Shown piece by piece: positions 23,291 to 37,000 of a stretch of DNA of 64,000 bases. The notes under the pieces are model-generated. The model did not search any database. It was not told the DNA's origin and saw only the letters and a program-made list of their open reading frames with translations. Position numbers and translations under genes: made by a program. Position 1 is the stretch's first letter. Every line of letters starts with the position of its first letter. This stretch comes from Costus lasius (Eukaryota; Streptophyta; Magnoliopsida; Zingiberales; Costaceae): contig CM050447.1 in NCBI GenBank assembly GCA_027563935.2, positions 80,151,461 to 80,215,460 on the forward strand, given 5' to 3'.

Positions 23291-25563
23291 ATGCAGAGCA
23301 GGAATATGTACCCTCTGCTCAGCTATGTATGTCACCTCCCCATACGTCCGTAACGTCAAGTAAGTGAAATCAAAGGTCGGTCAACATTTTATTTTGACCT
23401 CCCCATGGCTGAGATCAAATCCCATAAATCATGCTCCACGCGTTAAGTGTTCGTCCACGTCTCCTCAATCCTCCCTCCATGTAAAGTCTTCCATCCTAGG
23501 CTGGCGTATAGGGATAATCCATGAGGAGGGAGTCAGCTAGACCAGGTGTCATCCTGTTTAGCTCTTGAGCTGGGAGCCACTCACGGACTCACCCTCTCTG
23601 TTGGAACCGAATTGAAATCAGGACCACTCTGATCCGATGCCCTTGGCGAACTAATCTCCCTTGGTCCCTCGACCAACCGAGTCTACTGGGTCACTCAGTA
23701 GCTACCCAATCCAGGGTTGATAAGCCAACATAAGGTTCGATGACCCAGGTCCTACAATGCATCCATCGTCTCTCTGTCCTTGTCTCGCCTACACTCGTCT
23801 AGCGAGTCCTGACGTCCTACTACCGAGATATCTGTCAATGTTCCAAAGTACTTTTCTTTTGTTGGCTTGGTGTCTCATCCGGGCTGGACCAGCGTTATTC
23901 CACGCTTCCGCGCATTGGGCTTGGCCCCATGTGTTAGCACGCTTCCGCACGCCAAGACCCGTGATCCCTCACCATCACACATCAAATCGTGGTTTACTGT
24001 AGATTGGCCATCAAAACTCGACCACCATGCCCTACTCGGGAAGAGACACACCTGACAGACGTGCAACGTAATCTCGTCAGATAGCGTACCATGTCGGTCT
24101 GCTCAATCTCGCTCATAGGGGAGAGCCAGCTCACTATCGAAGCTCTAGCACCAGCGAGAGCTCCCACCACAGAGGAGATCACTTGCAGCGTCACGTTGCC
24201 GTGTCAATAAGTGACCAAATACAGTGGGAGGATCCTCCAACACGAATACGTCCAATCCAGGGCTCGACTACATCACAGATGGGCCCCGTGCTAGTAATGT
24301 AAAACTGATTTTCCCTATATCTTCCTTAGGTATGAGGCTCTTCCAAAGATGATTAACCAACTCAATTACAGATTTTCAATGGTAGCAAAACTCTTTAGCT
24401 TGCGGCTATTTAAGGAATTTTCTATGTTAGGAAGAAGGCACCTGAGGCCCCCTTGAAGGAAGGGGGCCAAACCCCTTCTGAGCTTGTAGCAGAAGTCTTG
24501 GTTAAATCTGGGGCTCAGCCTGATTTCCTCCAGATGTTGATCCAAGTCTCTCCCAGTTTCAGCACTTACACTCCTCACGACAAGGTTCGGGCACCACACT
24601 TGGAGAGCATTTAATGGGATTGAGGGGAGGAGGGTGAATGAAAGTAGGAAACAGGGGCCTTAGCTCACCCTTGAACAAGAACACAATGGGCCAACAGCTC
24701 ACCCTTAACAAGAACCAAGCATGTGCTAACACAAGTTTTCTGTTTTCAAAAGAGGTCGACTAAAGTGCAGAATGTGTCAATACAAGGGCTTTAAACCCCT
24801 ACACCTCAATGTTCACTTTTTTCTTTGTTTGGTGGCATTTGGAATTTCTTGTAGCTGAAAAGGTAAGGTTGTCGTTGATTGGTGGTGGCTACCGGTGGAG
24901 ATAGTGAGCTGTAATAATCTTCTTGCGCATGCTGAAATGTTTTGACTGAAACCTGCATGCGCATGTAGGTTGCTGGCATCTGGACTTGCTCGGCCTGATT
25001 AGAGTGGTTACTGATTTAAAGTGTGATCTTTGACCTGGTTGCTATTGAGGCCTCGGCAGAATTGGAGTGGCTGGACTTGAATTTGATCTTAATGGGTCCA
25101 AATTGGCTGCTGATGGGTTGACATGAAGCTTGATGTTGACTGAGGTTGAATGTGAGCTTGAATTCCAAGAGATATTGACTTTGTAATTGAGGTGCCTGGG
25201 TGCCTTGTAGTGCATTACATGTGCATAAATCCTAGGCTAATAACAACATATTACATTTACTACAAAATAAAAAAACAAATGCTGAAAGATAAATCCTAGG
25301 CTAAACCTAACTACAACAAAATAATATCAAGTAGGAAAGTAACAAACTTACAAAATTGTTCTACAAGCTGGTCTTAACACACGCAAGACCAATACCGAAA
25401 TGTAACAAGTTCTAAATGCTGAAATGTAAACATACTTAAATATTAAAATATTCCAAAATGTCTTGCAGGTTAGAACGCAGGCAATAGTCAAAATCGGCAC
25501 GGCTTGAGTCATCCTGGGTCAAATAGCTCAGGTTCGACAAATTGAGTCCATGCCCCTACATCA
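23291..25563. other. Unassigned intergenic DNA
   Basis: No supported gene. The end at 25563 (..CCCCTACATCA) resembles the end of solo LTR X (..TTCCTACATCA at 41475), and 24850-25563 has a similar TTGACTTG-rich body, so part of it may be a diverged relative of X. The left edge is not resolved. Confidence 0.35.
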
Positions 25564-25880
25564 GCTTTACCGGGGTGTGCAGAATTCTCCTCCGGAGAAT
25601 TAAATTTGAGAATATGTGGAGGTTCCGGTGGTAAGCCTACCGTGTGGATATCATCTTGGCTCCATGCTCCTGCATCAGCTAGTCACGGACAATCACATGT
25701 ATGAAAACCACATGTCAAAATGAGCCCATGTCCGTATGATCTCCGTCCATGGGCAAGACGTGATCATCTAATACGATCCTAACAAGATCTGAGGTTGTCT
25801 AAACCCTGGGTGCATCACAATAGAGGTCACACGATATGAACTCTTGAAGGGTTATAAGTTAAGGCTTAATTTCCTTTGAA

Positions 25881-25912
25881 TGTGTGTGTGTGTGTGTGGG
25901 GGGGGGGGGGGG
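25881..25912. repeat. (TG)n followed by a G-run
   Basis: About nine TG units run directly into about 15 consecutive Gs. The surroundings (25564-26850) hold no recognised gene. The ORF at 26301-26486 is T-rich low-complexity sequence. Confidence 0.9.
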
Positions 25913-26869
25913 TGTTTTACTAAGGTTAATTTATCGAAACCTAAATAAAAAGAGAAAGAAAGTTGTGAGAGAGATTCTATAAATGCTAGAAGTTATGCAC
26001 TGTCTGATGTGTCTATACCTTACGGTCATATGCCTATTTATAGAGTATAATTCTATCACATAAGTTTTCATACACCATTGTATTTTATAATTATTATTTT
26101 TCAAAGTGCTTCCTGGCCAGTCAACCAGCTTGTTATTATCATATTGAACCTCCTTCAAGGGATCTCCTATCACAGAGGTTAGGTTCCCATGGTTAAGAGG
26201 TCTTTTTATAGACTATCTCATTTATCTCAATACTCCAAGATAATAATCTTGGGCAAGCCTTTGATCAAGCCAGTGACTTTGTAGTGCATAGTCTTCACAT
26301 ATGAAAAAAACTATAACCTTTTATGAGTCAAGCTATTTTATAGACTTTTGTCTAATTTTAATATGGCTACTCTTTTCTTTTTTTTATCTCTTTTTCTTAC
26401 TCGTAAGTTTATTATTGCTTAGGAATTTTATTTATTTATTTTTATTTTTGAATCCTTCCCTCTTTGTTCAAATTTCTTATTATTGAATTTATAAAGAGAA
26501 AGGAACATATATCTTTTTTAGAGCAACAATTAATCCTAAATATTTAATTAGTTTTTTAATTGCTCCTTTCATAGAGCGAAGCTAATTAAATGAATTTTTG
26601 GCTTTAATTGGCTTCAAGTTATTTTCCAAATCCATTTGAATTTTAAGGTAATAAGATTTTTTATTTGCATAAATAATTTGAGAATTGTTATAGATTTAAC
26701 AACCCCACGATTGGTCAAAAATATGAACCCCGTGACTATCTTATATGTGGGATCGTTAAAGTCTAGGTCAAAGAAAAATAGTTCATGATTAGTTCATGAT
26801 CTTTTATTCAAATGGAGACATTTTCACTAAGTAAAGGATATGCCTTTGTTTGTATGAGTTGAGTGCATG

Positions 26870-26975
26870 GGTTGGGTGAACAAGCTGTGGGGCTAAATGT
26901 TCGAAGTTTGGATAAACAAGCCGAGGGGCCAAGCGTTCGAATGGGCCGAGGGGCCAAGCATTCAAAATTTGATAG
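26870..26975. repeat. Short tandem repeat, 'ccgaggggccaagcgttcga' unit
   Basis: Three imperfect copies of a unit of 22-38 bp (near 26883, 26929 and 26944). AT-rich DNA follows, with 'aatatccaa' repeated at about 27023 and 27101. Confidence 0.65.
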
Positions 26976-27225
26976 CTGATTTGTAAATCTGCTTAGATCT
27001 AGGTTTCTGATTTTACCAAATTTAAATATCCAACACGCCGTAAGGCTGGATATCTTTACCCAATAAGCCGTTGAGGCTGGGTAATTTTTCCTAAATTTAA
27101 ATATCCAATAGCCTTTAAGTGCACTTTGTTGACCGCATAATATAGACAAAGAGTAGCAGTTTAATTTGATCCGTTTTATTGAGTTTAATTATATTTAAAA
27201 AAAATTAATTTTGTGGGTGTATTAT

Positions 27226-28180
27226 TGGAATTTATAAAATTAAACCTTTCCATGTTTTTATTTTGTCTATTTTTACTAGGTTAATATTTTATTTATTTTA
27301 CATGCTATTATTTGATTATTTTTATTTAAGCAATGTTATTAGTGGCAAACATGTGGTAGCCATCGAATTTAATCCAATGGCTCTAGCCATGGGGGGTTAA
27401 GCCTATAGATAGGCATGTGACCCTTAGGTATAGACACAAAAAATAGTGCTAGCCACTAGCATTTGTAGAATCTCTCCCACAGCTTTCATTCTTTTCATGT
27501 GTTGCTCAGAGTCGAAAGGACACTGGTCAACTTCTCTATGGTCACAACCCACAGGAGAAGGATACTGGTAGGATTGGCAATTTGACCAATCGGGTTTGGG
27601 TACCCAACCCGTTTACCTAAATGGGACGTGTTCGGTTTTAATCGAGTTCGGGTTTAGGGATGCAGGTACTCGGTACCCGATACCTGATTTCAATAATAAA
27701 TATAAATATATATATATTATTATTAAAATATAAATAATAAAAAATAACTATTATATAAATATTTATTATTAGTAAAAATATAAAAATAATGATAAATAGT
27801 TATTATATAAATATATTTATTATTATTTAATTTTTAAAATTATATTTTATAAAATATAAATAATAAATAATTTATATTTTATTTAATCGGGAACAGGGTA
27901 CCCATTTAAATACCCGACCAGAGTTCGGGTTATATAATAGGGTACCCAACTCGGGTTTGGGTCGAGTTTGTATAGCAGGATTTTCTAATCGGGTCGAGTT
28001 TGGGTTCTAGGTGGTAAGCGGGTACCTGATCCGTTGCCACTCCTAGATACTAGTTGTATCCTGGGTGTTCTATTTAGATTAAGCTTGCACAAGAGCCCAA
28101 ATATTCACCTAAGGACACCAGGATTCTCTGCGCCTCCATGGTTTTTATTCTCATTTTAACTTTATTATTTTCGTTGATTT
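27226..28180 (+). repeat. Diverged direct repeat B, copy 2, split by a MITE
   Basis: Colinear with 19969-20290 outside 27481-28045. It is interrupted by the hAT-like miniature element at 27569-28045 and ends where copia LTR fragment 28181 begins. Confidence 0.6.
27569..28045 (+). mobile_element. hAT-like miniature element (477 bp)
   Basis: Terminal inverted repeats TAGGATTGGCAA and TTGCCACTCCTA match at 11 of 12 positions. The flanking 8-bp target copies are GATACTGG (27561) and GATACTAG (28046), 7 of 8 matching. The interior has repeated GGGTACCC / CGGGTA words near both ends and an AT-rich middle, with no ORF. The 8-bp duplication and the TIR sequence fit non-autonomous hAT elements. Confidence 0.85.
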
Positions 28181-29104
28181 TGTTAGTGTTATGCCCTGAG
28201 ACCTATTGTTGGTCTAGACATTTGTACTACATTCTTGATATTTATATAGATATCCTAGCATTTTCATTGTCACGATTTAATTTACATATGTGCATATATA
28301 TGTTTACATGACGACGTCCCTAACAGATAGATTACATCTAGTGTCATTGTTTTGTCCCTAGTCGAGTACCATAGTGGATAAGGGACAAGTATGGTGTAGG
28401 TGAGACTAGTTCATATGCTGGTTAGCACGAAATGCTCAACGCAGGCATATGGATATATCAAGGAAAATATACTAGACAGACCTATCGTGAGGATTCATCT
28501 TGGTGTCTCAAGATGAATCTCAATAGTGATATAAGTGTATTTGTCCATTAACTTGAGGGAGATTGTGTCTCTGTGTAGTAAGGGATATGCTTAGATACAA
28601 CCTAATGCCTCACCGTAAAAGAGAGGTCATAACGATTGTCATTGGGTATATCTTGAGCTATATGAGAGATTCTTCTTGCCAATAGAGGTTTTGCCCCTTC
28701 CTTGAGAGGAAGCCTGATGTCAATGGGCCCATATATGGATGCATGACTAAAAGTGTGTGGCCACACCTAGGTTTAGCCTGATTTAGTCATGACCATTATG
28801 ATTGGAATAAATAAGTGTGACATGCTTGTCCAATCTGGACATCAGCCTCACAAAGGGACTAGTATACACAAGTACCTTATCACAGTTTAGGGGTTATTGG
28901 TGATGACATTAATTCCAAAGACTTGGGTAGCAATGATATATTGTTAGGTGCCACTCATTGCTTGTGATGACTGAGGTTATCACTGCCAACATCAGAGGAA
29001 CCTACAAGGTCGCACACCTTTACACTCGAGATTCCATACTGATCGAATAGACTCAGATCGAATCTATGGATGATTCAGATCTATTTGGGAGTCTTATGCA
29101 TCTT
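28181..29104 (+). repeat. Copia LTR fragment related to the Co2 LTR
   Basis: Starts TGTTAGTGTTATGCCCTGAG, the same as the Co2 LTR start read on the minus strand (47919 and 54855 leftwards). It stays colinear through 'accatagtggata', 'gtgagact' and 'gatgattc' landmarks for about 900 bp. It is truncated where Gy2 begins at 29105. Confidence 0.85.
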
Positions 29105-29610
29105 TGATGCATTGTATTTACATCATATTTTTGCCTATATTTTATGTGATATTTTGGGCTTATTTTATGATTTTATACTAATTTTTAGTGTCTTTACTTC
29201 ACTTGGTATAGAATCTTCACTTTTTTTGGTTTTTATGAAAATGCAGGTAAAATGGCATAAAAATGATGGATATTGCGAGTTTTGAAGCCATAGCATAGTT
29301 CCCAAGAAAATTACGAGGTCGCATATCAAATTTGGGTCAAAAATAGTGTCAGACGTGACATTCACGGCCGCAACCGTGCGTTTCTTGGGTGAGTTTCGCG
29401 TTCAAAGGGTGAAATCATAGCTAAGTAAAAAAGTTCACAGAAATTTTCATGGGTAAGGCCGTGAATCCTTCACGGGTCGTGAATATTTTTGTGTATATAG
29501 GTCTTTATTCATAGAAACTTTCACTGCCGTAGCCATGAACAGTTTACAGGCCCTGAATATTTCCGCCCCTTCATATTTTTCACTCGATTAGACCTAGAAT
29601 CAAGTCAGAA
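29105..29610 (+). repeat. Gy2 partial 5' LTR with palindromic words
   Basis: The first ~500 bp of an LTR. Words built on TTCACGG..CCGTGAA occur from about 29360 to 29565, with some half-words decayed (GCCGTAGCC, GGCCCTGAA). It fuses directly to mid-gag with no U5 or primer site. Confidence 0.6.
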
Positions 29611-31221
29611 TTGAACCAAACTCTCCAGAATTCTTCTATGTACACAGGTCTTTATGACGCTGGGGATCGTTTCAAGGAGCTTCAGCGCATGTGTCCTCAT
29701 CATGGGCTTGAGAAGTGGGTCATAATCCATATCTTCGACAATGGATTAGACTACAACACAAAGCTCATGGTAGATGCTGCAGCTGGGGGAGCTATCATGA
29801 GTAAGAATGTAGAAGATGCAACAACCTTGCTTGAGGACATGACCATAAATCATAATCATTGGTCTAATGAGTGAGATATTACATCGATAGGAATTAGTAA
29901 GCATGGCAGCGACTCTTTGACATCCCTTGCTGCAAAGGTTGATTCTTAAGCTCAAAAATTGGATTCTTTTTCTTTTCCTTCAATTGCAGTTAATTCTGTT
30001 TCTTGTGAGGTCTATGGTGTTTCAGGTCATACTTCTACTGACTGTCAGCTTTTAGCCTCACCACAGGATGACTCTTGTCAGGAGCATGTCAATGCTTTAG
30101 GCAACTACAACCAAAGGCAGGTAAACGACCCTTATTCAGTTACTTATAATCCAGGCAGGAGGAACTACCTTAATTTGTCATACAAGAATAATCAAGGGCA
30201 AATACCTCAGCAGTTTAATCAGCATAATAATAGGCCGCCCTTAGGTTTTCAGTCTAGGCAATTTAGTCAGCCTTAGAAGTCCAACTTGGAGTCCCTTTTG
30301 GAAGGTTTCGTTGGTGCTCAGAAGAAGCACAATGAAGATGTCTTTGATGCTATTAAGCATCTAACATCTCGTGTGGGCGCTTTGGCGACCCACAACAAGA
30401 TGCTAGAGAGCCAAATAGCTCAACAGGCAAGCACTTTCAAAGAGCCTATAGGTAAACTTCTAGGGCAACCAGAGATGAATTCTAGGGAGCACTACAGCAC
30501 AATAACAATAAGGAGTGATAAGCAATTGGATGAACCCCAGATGCCTGATGAAGGACCTACACTTGTAGTTGTCGAAGAGCAGTCTAAGGAATCTCTACTT
30601 GATAAGGAGAAACATATGGAGTAGGAGAAGGAGAAGGAGAAGGAGAAGGAGGAAGTTTATGTAGTTCCTCCTGCATATGTTCCACCTATCCCTTTCCCTC
30701 AGAGGCTGGCCAAGGCAAAATTATATAAGCAATTCGGCAAATTCCTGAAGGTATTGAAAAAGTTATACATTAACATTCCTTTCACTGATGCTTTGTCACA
30801 GATGCCTACATATGCGAATTTTCTAAAAGACATCCTTTCCAACAAGCGTAAAATTGAAGAATATGGTACTGTGGCACTTTCAGAGGAATGTAGCGCAATA
30901 ATCCAGAACAAGATACTTGAGAAGTTGAAAGATCCAGGGAGCTTCTCGATTCCTTGTCAGATTGGTGATATGTCATTTGAAGGAGTGTTATGTGACTTGG
31001 GTGCAAGTGTAAGCTTGATGCCTTTGTCAATTTGTAAGGAGCTTGATATAGGAGACATGAAGTCGACCACTATCTCACTGTAGCTTGCTGGCCAGTCTGT
31101 TCGACGCCCTATGGGAATTTTGAAGGACATCCCGATTAAAGTTGGTCAATTTTTTATACTTGCAGATTTTGTAGAGTTGGAGATGGAAGAAGACATTAAA
31201 TTGTCTATCATTTTGGGGAGA
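29611..31221 (+). pseudogene. gag-pro: Gy2 gag-protease, 5'-truncated, broken
   Basis: One continuous frame carries five in-frame stops (about 29872, 29947, 30274, 30622 and 31081) and no frameshift. It begins inside gag (RFKELQRMCPHHGLEKW). VDAAAGGAIM follows, then a knuckle-like CEVYGVSGHTSTDC in which tyrosine replaces the second cysteine, an EK repeat encoded by (GGAGAA)n near 30626-30650, and a protease with DLGASVSLMP. The frame stops mid-motif at ILGR, cut by X; the next residues of the motif resume at 41476. Confidence 0.88.
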
Positions 31222-31987
31222 TGACGCAGGGCGGAAGTTTGAGTTGCTGGAGAAGAGAAGAGAAGAGGAAGAAGAAGAGAAGAAGAGAAGAGAAGACCCT
31301 CAGCTTAGCAAGCTAAGGGGGAAGAGGAGAACTACATTCCTAACCCTAACCTCACAAGGAGGAAGACACACCACAAAGGTTCCAAAATATTCGTTTTAAC
31401 TTGTATTCCACTTGGAATGTTTTACATAATATAGGGAAGCTACCAACGGCTGCCGAGAAGGATTCATATTGAGAACATAAGAGGGAATTAAATGCTTTAG
31501 CTAGCGGCAGGATTTGTTCTAGATATTACGTGAACAGAAGATCTGCAGGGTTAATGTGTTCCAGCTGGAATGATGATAGCATCAAGTTGGCGGAAGTTCC
31601 CAAAATTGAATTTGAATTCCAAAATCGACTGGCTGGATGTGTAATTGAGGAAAGGCCGCCTTGAAAGCCAAAATCGGCTGCTGAATGGCCGCATGATGTC
31701 GTGATGGCTGCTCCTTGAATGATAACTTCTAATTCCTTGAAGACTTGAAATTGGCTGGAGTTCACATTTGGTGACTACACGTGTCTGTAGGCTGTTGCTC
31801 TTAGTTAGCATGTGGACGTTAGCTGAACTCATCTTTGGACTGCATGTTGTTACCGAGATTTGATTGGTTGGAATGTATGCATGAAAGGGTGCTTCAGCTG
31901 AAGAGATATCTTTGCGCATGCAAGTGAAGTTAATAGCTGGTGCACTTCATTGGCTGGTGGAGAGGTGCCTTAGCTTGGTGGACGAGA

Positions 31988-33662
31988 TGAAAGTCCCCAC
32001 AAGGGGGTGAAACCCTAAAGCATTGGCGCATATGGAAGATGCAAGCAGCGGAAAGGGGGTTTCTAGATCTTGCATGCTATATGATTAACAAAAGGAACCC
32101 GATTGCATATAGAGAAGGATCATACCATAGCCATTTCTAGATGGCGCCTTGGAAGCAAAGATCGATCTGGATCTTCTCCAGAGGTGACGCACACAATTGA
32201 TGTTGCCTACTCCTCCTTGCGATCCTTGTGCTAGCAAGGTCCAAAGATGTCTTGGTCGAGTGAAAGGGAAGAAGAACTTCTTGGCTTGGCGATTTTTCCC
32301 TATCGTCTCTTCCTCTCCTCCACGCGAGAATGCCCCAAGAGCCAAAGACAAGTTGGCGACAAAGCGTGAAGGCGTGAAGAGGGAGGACGTGAAAACGTGG
32401 TCACGTTGAGAAGTGCTATCCAAAAATAGTATATAACTTCTCCACATGCGATCTTGGGTTTACCCCAATCGCAAACTCCACTTCACCCTTGAACCATGCG
32501 CTCATTCATGAGCCGGTTCACTTGAATTTGGTTCAATAACCAAATAAACCAAGCCATAAGTCCAGATCACATTAAAACCCTAAGGTATTTGATCTGACCG
32601 TTCATCTCCTGATGCTCCTGATCTCACCGATCCAGCATCCATTCTCTCAATCGAAGCTTACCGATCTTAAGCCCTAATCAATCAAACATGATCAGACCAG
32701 ATCTCACTTACAATCAGAGATTAAATCCCTTTAAACTGAACCTGAACAATTCAGTCCACACGATCTGACTCAAGTAAGCCATATCATCAAATTGTGCGAC
32801 CCTGAGGGTTTCCTTTAAATGTCGGTAACGATAACTCACGTCATCACGATTAGTGAGGGGTATCTAGCAACACATCACTGTCTCCCGATATAAAGAAAAG
32901 AGTCTTCCAAGACTACACCCAAAAACAGCACAAGTGTGAATCAACTCACTAGGCATGCATATTTCCTTTGCCACTGGATGTTCTTATTGGACAAGCGTGT
33001 CAAGCTTGTAGCTCCAATATGATGAGCAAGATTAGATCAGATGAACACTGTCACCTGGGTATGGCCATACACTTTCTCAATCATCTCATCCAGGGGGCCC
33101 CTTTAGAACATCACACTCCTTAAACAAGGAGACGGCAATCCTATGTCTATCACTAGTGCCCTAACCTGACTCAAGCTCATCATCCAAGATAGTCTATAAT
33201 CATTATGTTTCAAATGATATTGAACTACCTCAAAACAATGACAATCATCATTTAGAAACACAAGTGATCTCAAGTCAGAGGAAATGTGCCACTTGTTGCA
33301 CTCAAGGATTATTCACATTGTGACAAGCAACTGAATATCCTAGTAGGGTCTGTCCAGTACATCCAATGTACCCATGAGTCTACATCTTATTCCATGCTCG
33401 AAGCATCCTATAAGATTAGAACACACATTAGTCTTAACCATATCAAGGCTGTCTCATGTTCACCAAGACACATCGACTAAGGACATAATAGCATGTCAGC
33501 CCAGCTGAACAGCTTTGAGACATTATTCAGAAGTATACTTATTGCAGCAGACAAGGTAACAAACTGAATAATAACCATGCCTTTATAAACACAAGAGTTT
33601 ATTACATGATACTGTTACAATCCTAAGGCCTCAAACATTAGGCTTAAGGGCATACCCCAACA
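31988..33662 (-). repeat. Co1 3' LTR (left copy, 1675 bp)
   Basis: The same length as the right copy, with substitutions only. The coding strand begins TGTTGGGGTATGCCC and ends with CCCCCTTGTGGGGACTTTCA. Confidence 0.96.
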
Positions 33663-33680
33663 ATCTCCCACTTGCACTTA
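33663..33680 (-). other. Co1 polypurine tract
   Basis: The minus strand reads GTGCAAGTGGGAGAT up to the LTR start. The identical tract sits before the Co2 3' LTR (47920-47935). Confidence 0.8.
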
Positions 33681-33682
33681 AT

Positions 33683-34063
33683 CTAATGGTTGAGAAATCT
33701 CAAACCCATATTATTACAGTGCTTCTCATGCTTCTGCTGCGCCAGAGGCTTTGTAAGCGGGTCTGCTAGATTGTCATCTGTATGAACCTTGCAGACTTTG
33801 ATCTCGCCACGATCTATGATCTCCCTGATCAAATGAAACCGTCTCTGTATGTGCTTGGACTTCTGGTGTGACCGTGGTTCCTTTGCTTGTGCGATTGCTC
33901 CAGTGTTATCACAGAAGATAACCAAAGGATCTGCACTCGAAGGAACAACACCAAGTTCTCTCACGAACTTACGAATCCACACTGCCTCCTTGGATGCTTC
34001 CGAGGCTGCAACATACTCGGCTTCTGTTGTGGAATCAGCAACAGTTGACTGTTTGAAACTTTT
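33683..34063 (-). pseudogene. Co1 RNase H C-terminal part, after nonsense codon
   Basis: In the same frame as the 1170-codon ORF, continuing after a TGA at 34064-34066. It holds the TEAEY and DNTGAIAQAKEPRSHQKSKHI parts of a copia RNase H, the HxxxxxKHI-type region and the family's ADPLTKPL tail, ending at TAA. The break replaces the tryptophan expected in the GGAVxWKSxKQ motif of this family. Confidence 0.9.
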
Positions 34064-37000
34064 TCACACCACTGCTCCTCCATTCAAGCTAAAAACATAG
34101 CCTGATTGCGATCGAAAATCATCCTGGTCCGACTGGAACGAAGCGTCAGTATATCCTTCAATACTGAGTTCTTCCTGACCACCATATATCAAGAACATAT
34201 CTTTGGTCCTCCGCAGATATTTTAAAATGTTCTTGACTGCAATCCAGTGCGCCACACCTGGATTACTTTGGAACCGACTGGTCACGCTTAACCCGTAAGC
34301 GACGTCTGGGCGAGTACACAACATCGCATACATTATGGATCCAATAGCCGAAGCATAAGGCGTATTGTCCATTTCATCTTTCTCAGTCTGTGTTTGTGGA
34401 CACTGACTCTTCGAAAGATTCAGACCATGTCTGACTGGAAGATATCCTCTTTTAGAATTCTCTAAATGAAATCTCTCCAGGACTTTATCGATGTAAGTAC
34501 TCTGGCACAGCCCGAGAAGCCTCTTAGATCTATCCCTGTAGATCTTCACACCTAATACATAGGCTGCTTCTCCTAGATCTTTCATCTGGAAACATTTCCT
34601 TAGCCATGCCTTAACCGCATGCATTTCAGGAATGTCATTTCCAATGATCAAGATATCATCGACGTAGAGGACTAAGAAAGTAATCACGCTCCCACTAAAC
34701 CTCTTATATACACACGGGTCATCCTCGTTCTTGATGAAACCAAATTTACTGACTGATTCATCAAAACGAATATTCCAGCTTCTCGATGCTTGTTTCAGTC
34801 CATAAATGGACTTCTTTAACTTGCATATCTTATGACGATCTGATGGATTAGTGAAACCTTCTGGTTGTGTCATATACACATCCTCATCCAGATTTCCATT
34901 AAGAAAAGCTATTTTCACATCCATCTGCCAGATCTCATAATCATAATATGCAGCTATCGCGAAAAGAATCCGAATAGACTTAAACATAGCTACAGGTGAG
35001 AAAGTTTCATCATAATCTATCCCGTAGATTTGTTTGAAACCTTTCGCAACTAGCCTGCCTTTATAGGTAACCACGTTACCATCCATGTCAATCTTCTTCT
35101 TGAAGATCCATTTACAGCCTATAGGGATAACTCCCGGAGGCGGATCAACCAAATCCCAGACTTGGTTATCTGACATGGAGTCCATCTCGGCGCGCATAGC
35201 TTCAAGCCATCTCGCTGACTCCGGTCCACTGACCGCATCCGCATAAGAGAGGGGCTCATCATTATCAATGATGTAGACTCCGTCATAGCGCTCAGGCTGT
35301 CGACGGATCCTTCCCGATCTTCGCGGTTCCCGTGATATCTGAGCCTCAGGTTGATCAGAAACCCGTTCTACCGGCTCAGGCTCATCCAACTCTGCTTGCG
35401 CACTTTGTCCTTCTTCTGGATTCTCATCCAGCTTTATTTCTCTCCCACTGGCCTCTTGCAGAAGAAATTCCTTCTCAAGAAATATGGCCGTCCGAGCAAC
35501 AAAAACCTTGTTCTCTTTGGGATCGTAGAAATAATAACCCTTAGTTTCCTTAGGGTAACCGACAAAGATGCATTTGTCAGATCTGCTCTCTAGTTTCCCA
35601 GAGGCGAGCTTTTTGACATAAGCCTCGCAGCCCCAGATCCTGATAAATGACAAGCTCGGCTGTTTCCCATACCATAACTCATATGGAGTCTTAGAAACGG
35701 CCTTGGATGGCACTCGGTTCAGTACCTTTGCAGCTGTTTCCAGTGCAAACCCCCAAAAGGAATATGGAAGAGTAGCCTGACTCATCATAGAACGAACCAT
35801 ATCAAGTAACGTTCTATTTCTCCTTTCGGACACACCATTCCATTGCGGTGTTCCTGGCGGAGTGAGCTGTGAGATAATCCCACACTCCTTCAGATAGTCA
35901 GTAAACACATGACTCAAGTATTCTCCACCTCGATCAGAACGAAGTGCCTTGATATTTCGGCCTAGCTGATTTTGTACTTCATTCTTGAACTCTTTGAACT
36001 TGTCAAAAGATTCACTTTTATGTCTCATCAGATAGACATACCCATACCTACTGAAATCATCAGTAAAGGTAATGAAGTACTGATAGCCACCTCTGGCATG
36101 TTTACTAAAGGGCCCACACACATCACTGTGTATAAGGTCAAGTAAACCTGAAGCCCTTTGACCTTTGTGAGGAAAAGGTGACTTCGTCATTTTACCCATT
36201 AAACAAGCCTTGCATGTATCAATCTCCTCATAGGAGAATGATCCCAGCAGTCCATGATCATGCAACCGCTTAATGCGTTTCTCGTTAATATGGCCTAAAC
36301 GACTATGCCATAGCAAGGTGCTGTCATCAGCATACTTGGCTTTCTTAATATCAATGTTTTGTATAGAACTTTCCATGTCCAACATGAATAACCCATTGTT
36401 AATTGAACCAGTGGCATAAACAATATTATCAAAAGATAAAACACACTTTGAAATATTGCATTCAAAGGAAAATCCCTTCCTGACAAGAGCAGGAATAGAG
36501 ATAATATTTTTAGTAATACTGGGAACAAAGTAACAACTGTTTAGTTCTAATACAAGACCAGATGGTAAAGAAATGAAATAGTCTCCTACAGCAACAGCAG
36601 CAACCCATGCCCCGTTTCCAACGCGTAGGTCCACCTCATGCTGTCCCACCTGCCTTCTTCTCTTGAGTTCCTGTACATTTGAACAAATGTGAACTCCACA
36701 TGCAGTGTCCAACACCCATGAAATAGAAGAAGATGAAACCATGACTTCCGTCACGTATATACCTGAGCCAGAAGCGAAGCTTCCCCTCTTATCTCCTTGG
36801 AGCGCTTTACAGTCCTTTTTCCAGTGACCCAGCTGGCCACAGTGGAAACACCTGTATTCCTTGGACCGCTTAACCTTCTGCTTCAGAACCTTGCTGTAAT
36901 TCTTGACAGGGGCCTTGCCCTTCTTCCCCTTCTTCTTGTTCCTCGAAGGAACCATCAAGACAGAGGTCGAAGGCTTTCCCTTCAGAGTTTCCTCAGTAGT

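Noticed and set aside
26301..26486. Hydrophobic 61-codon ORF resembling a membrane peptide
   Set aside because: T-rich low-complexity DNA gives strings of F and L by chance; no start context or neighbour supports it.
19969..28180. Repeat pair B as LTRs of one complete element
   Set aside because: No primer site, coding domain or polypurine tract lies between the copies, and the ends do not align cleanly.
33286..33480. Identical 64-codon ORFs at 33286-33480 and 40725-40919
   Set aside because: They are the same stretch of the two Co1 LTRs on the non-coding strand; duplication reflects the LTR pair, not a gene family.
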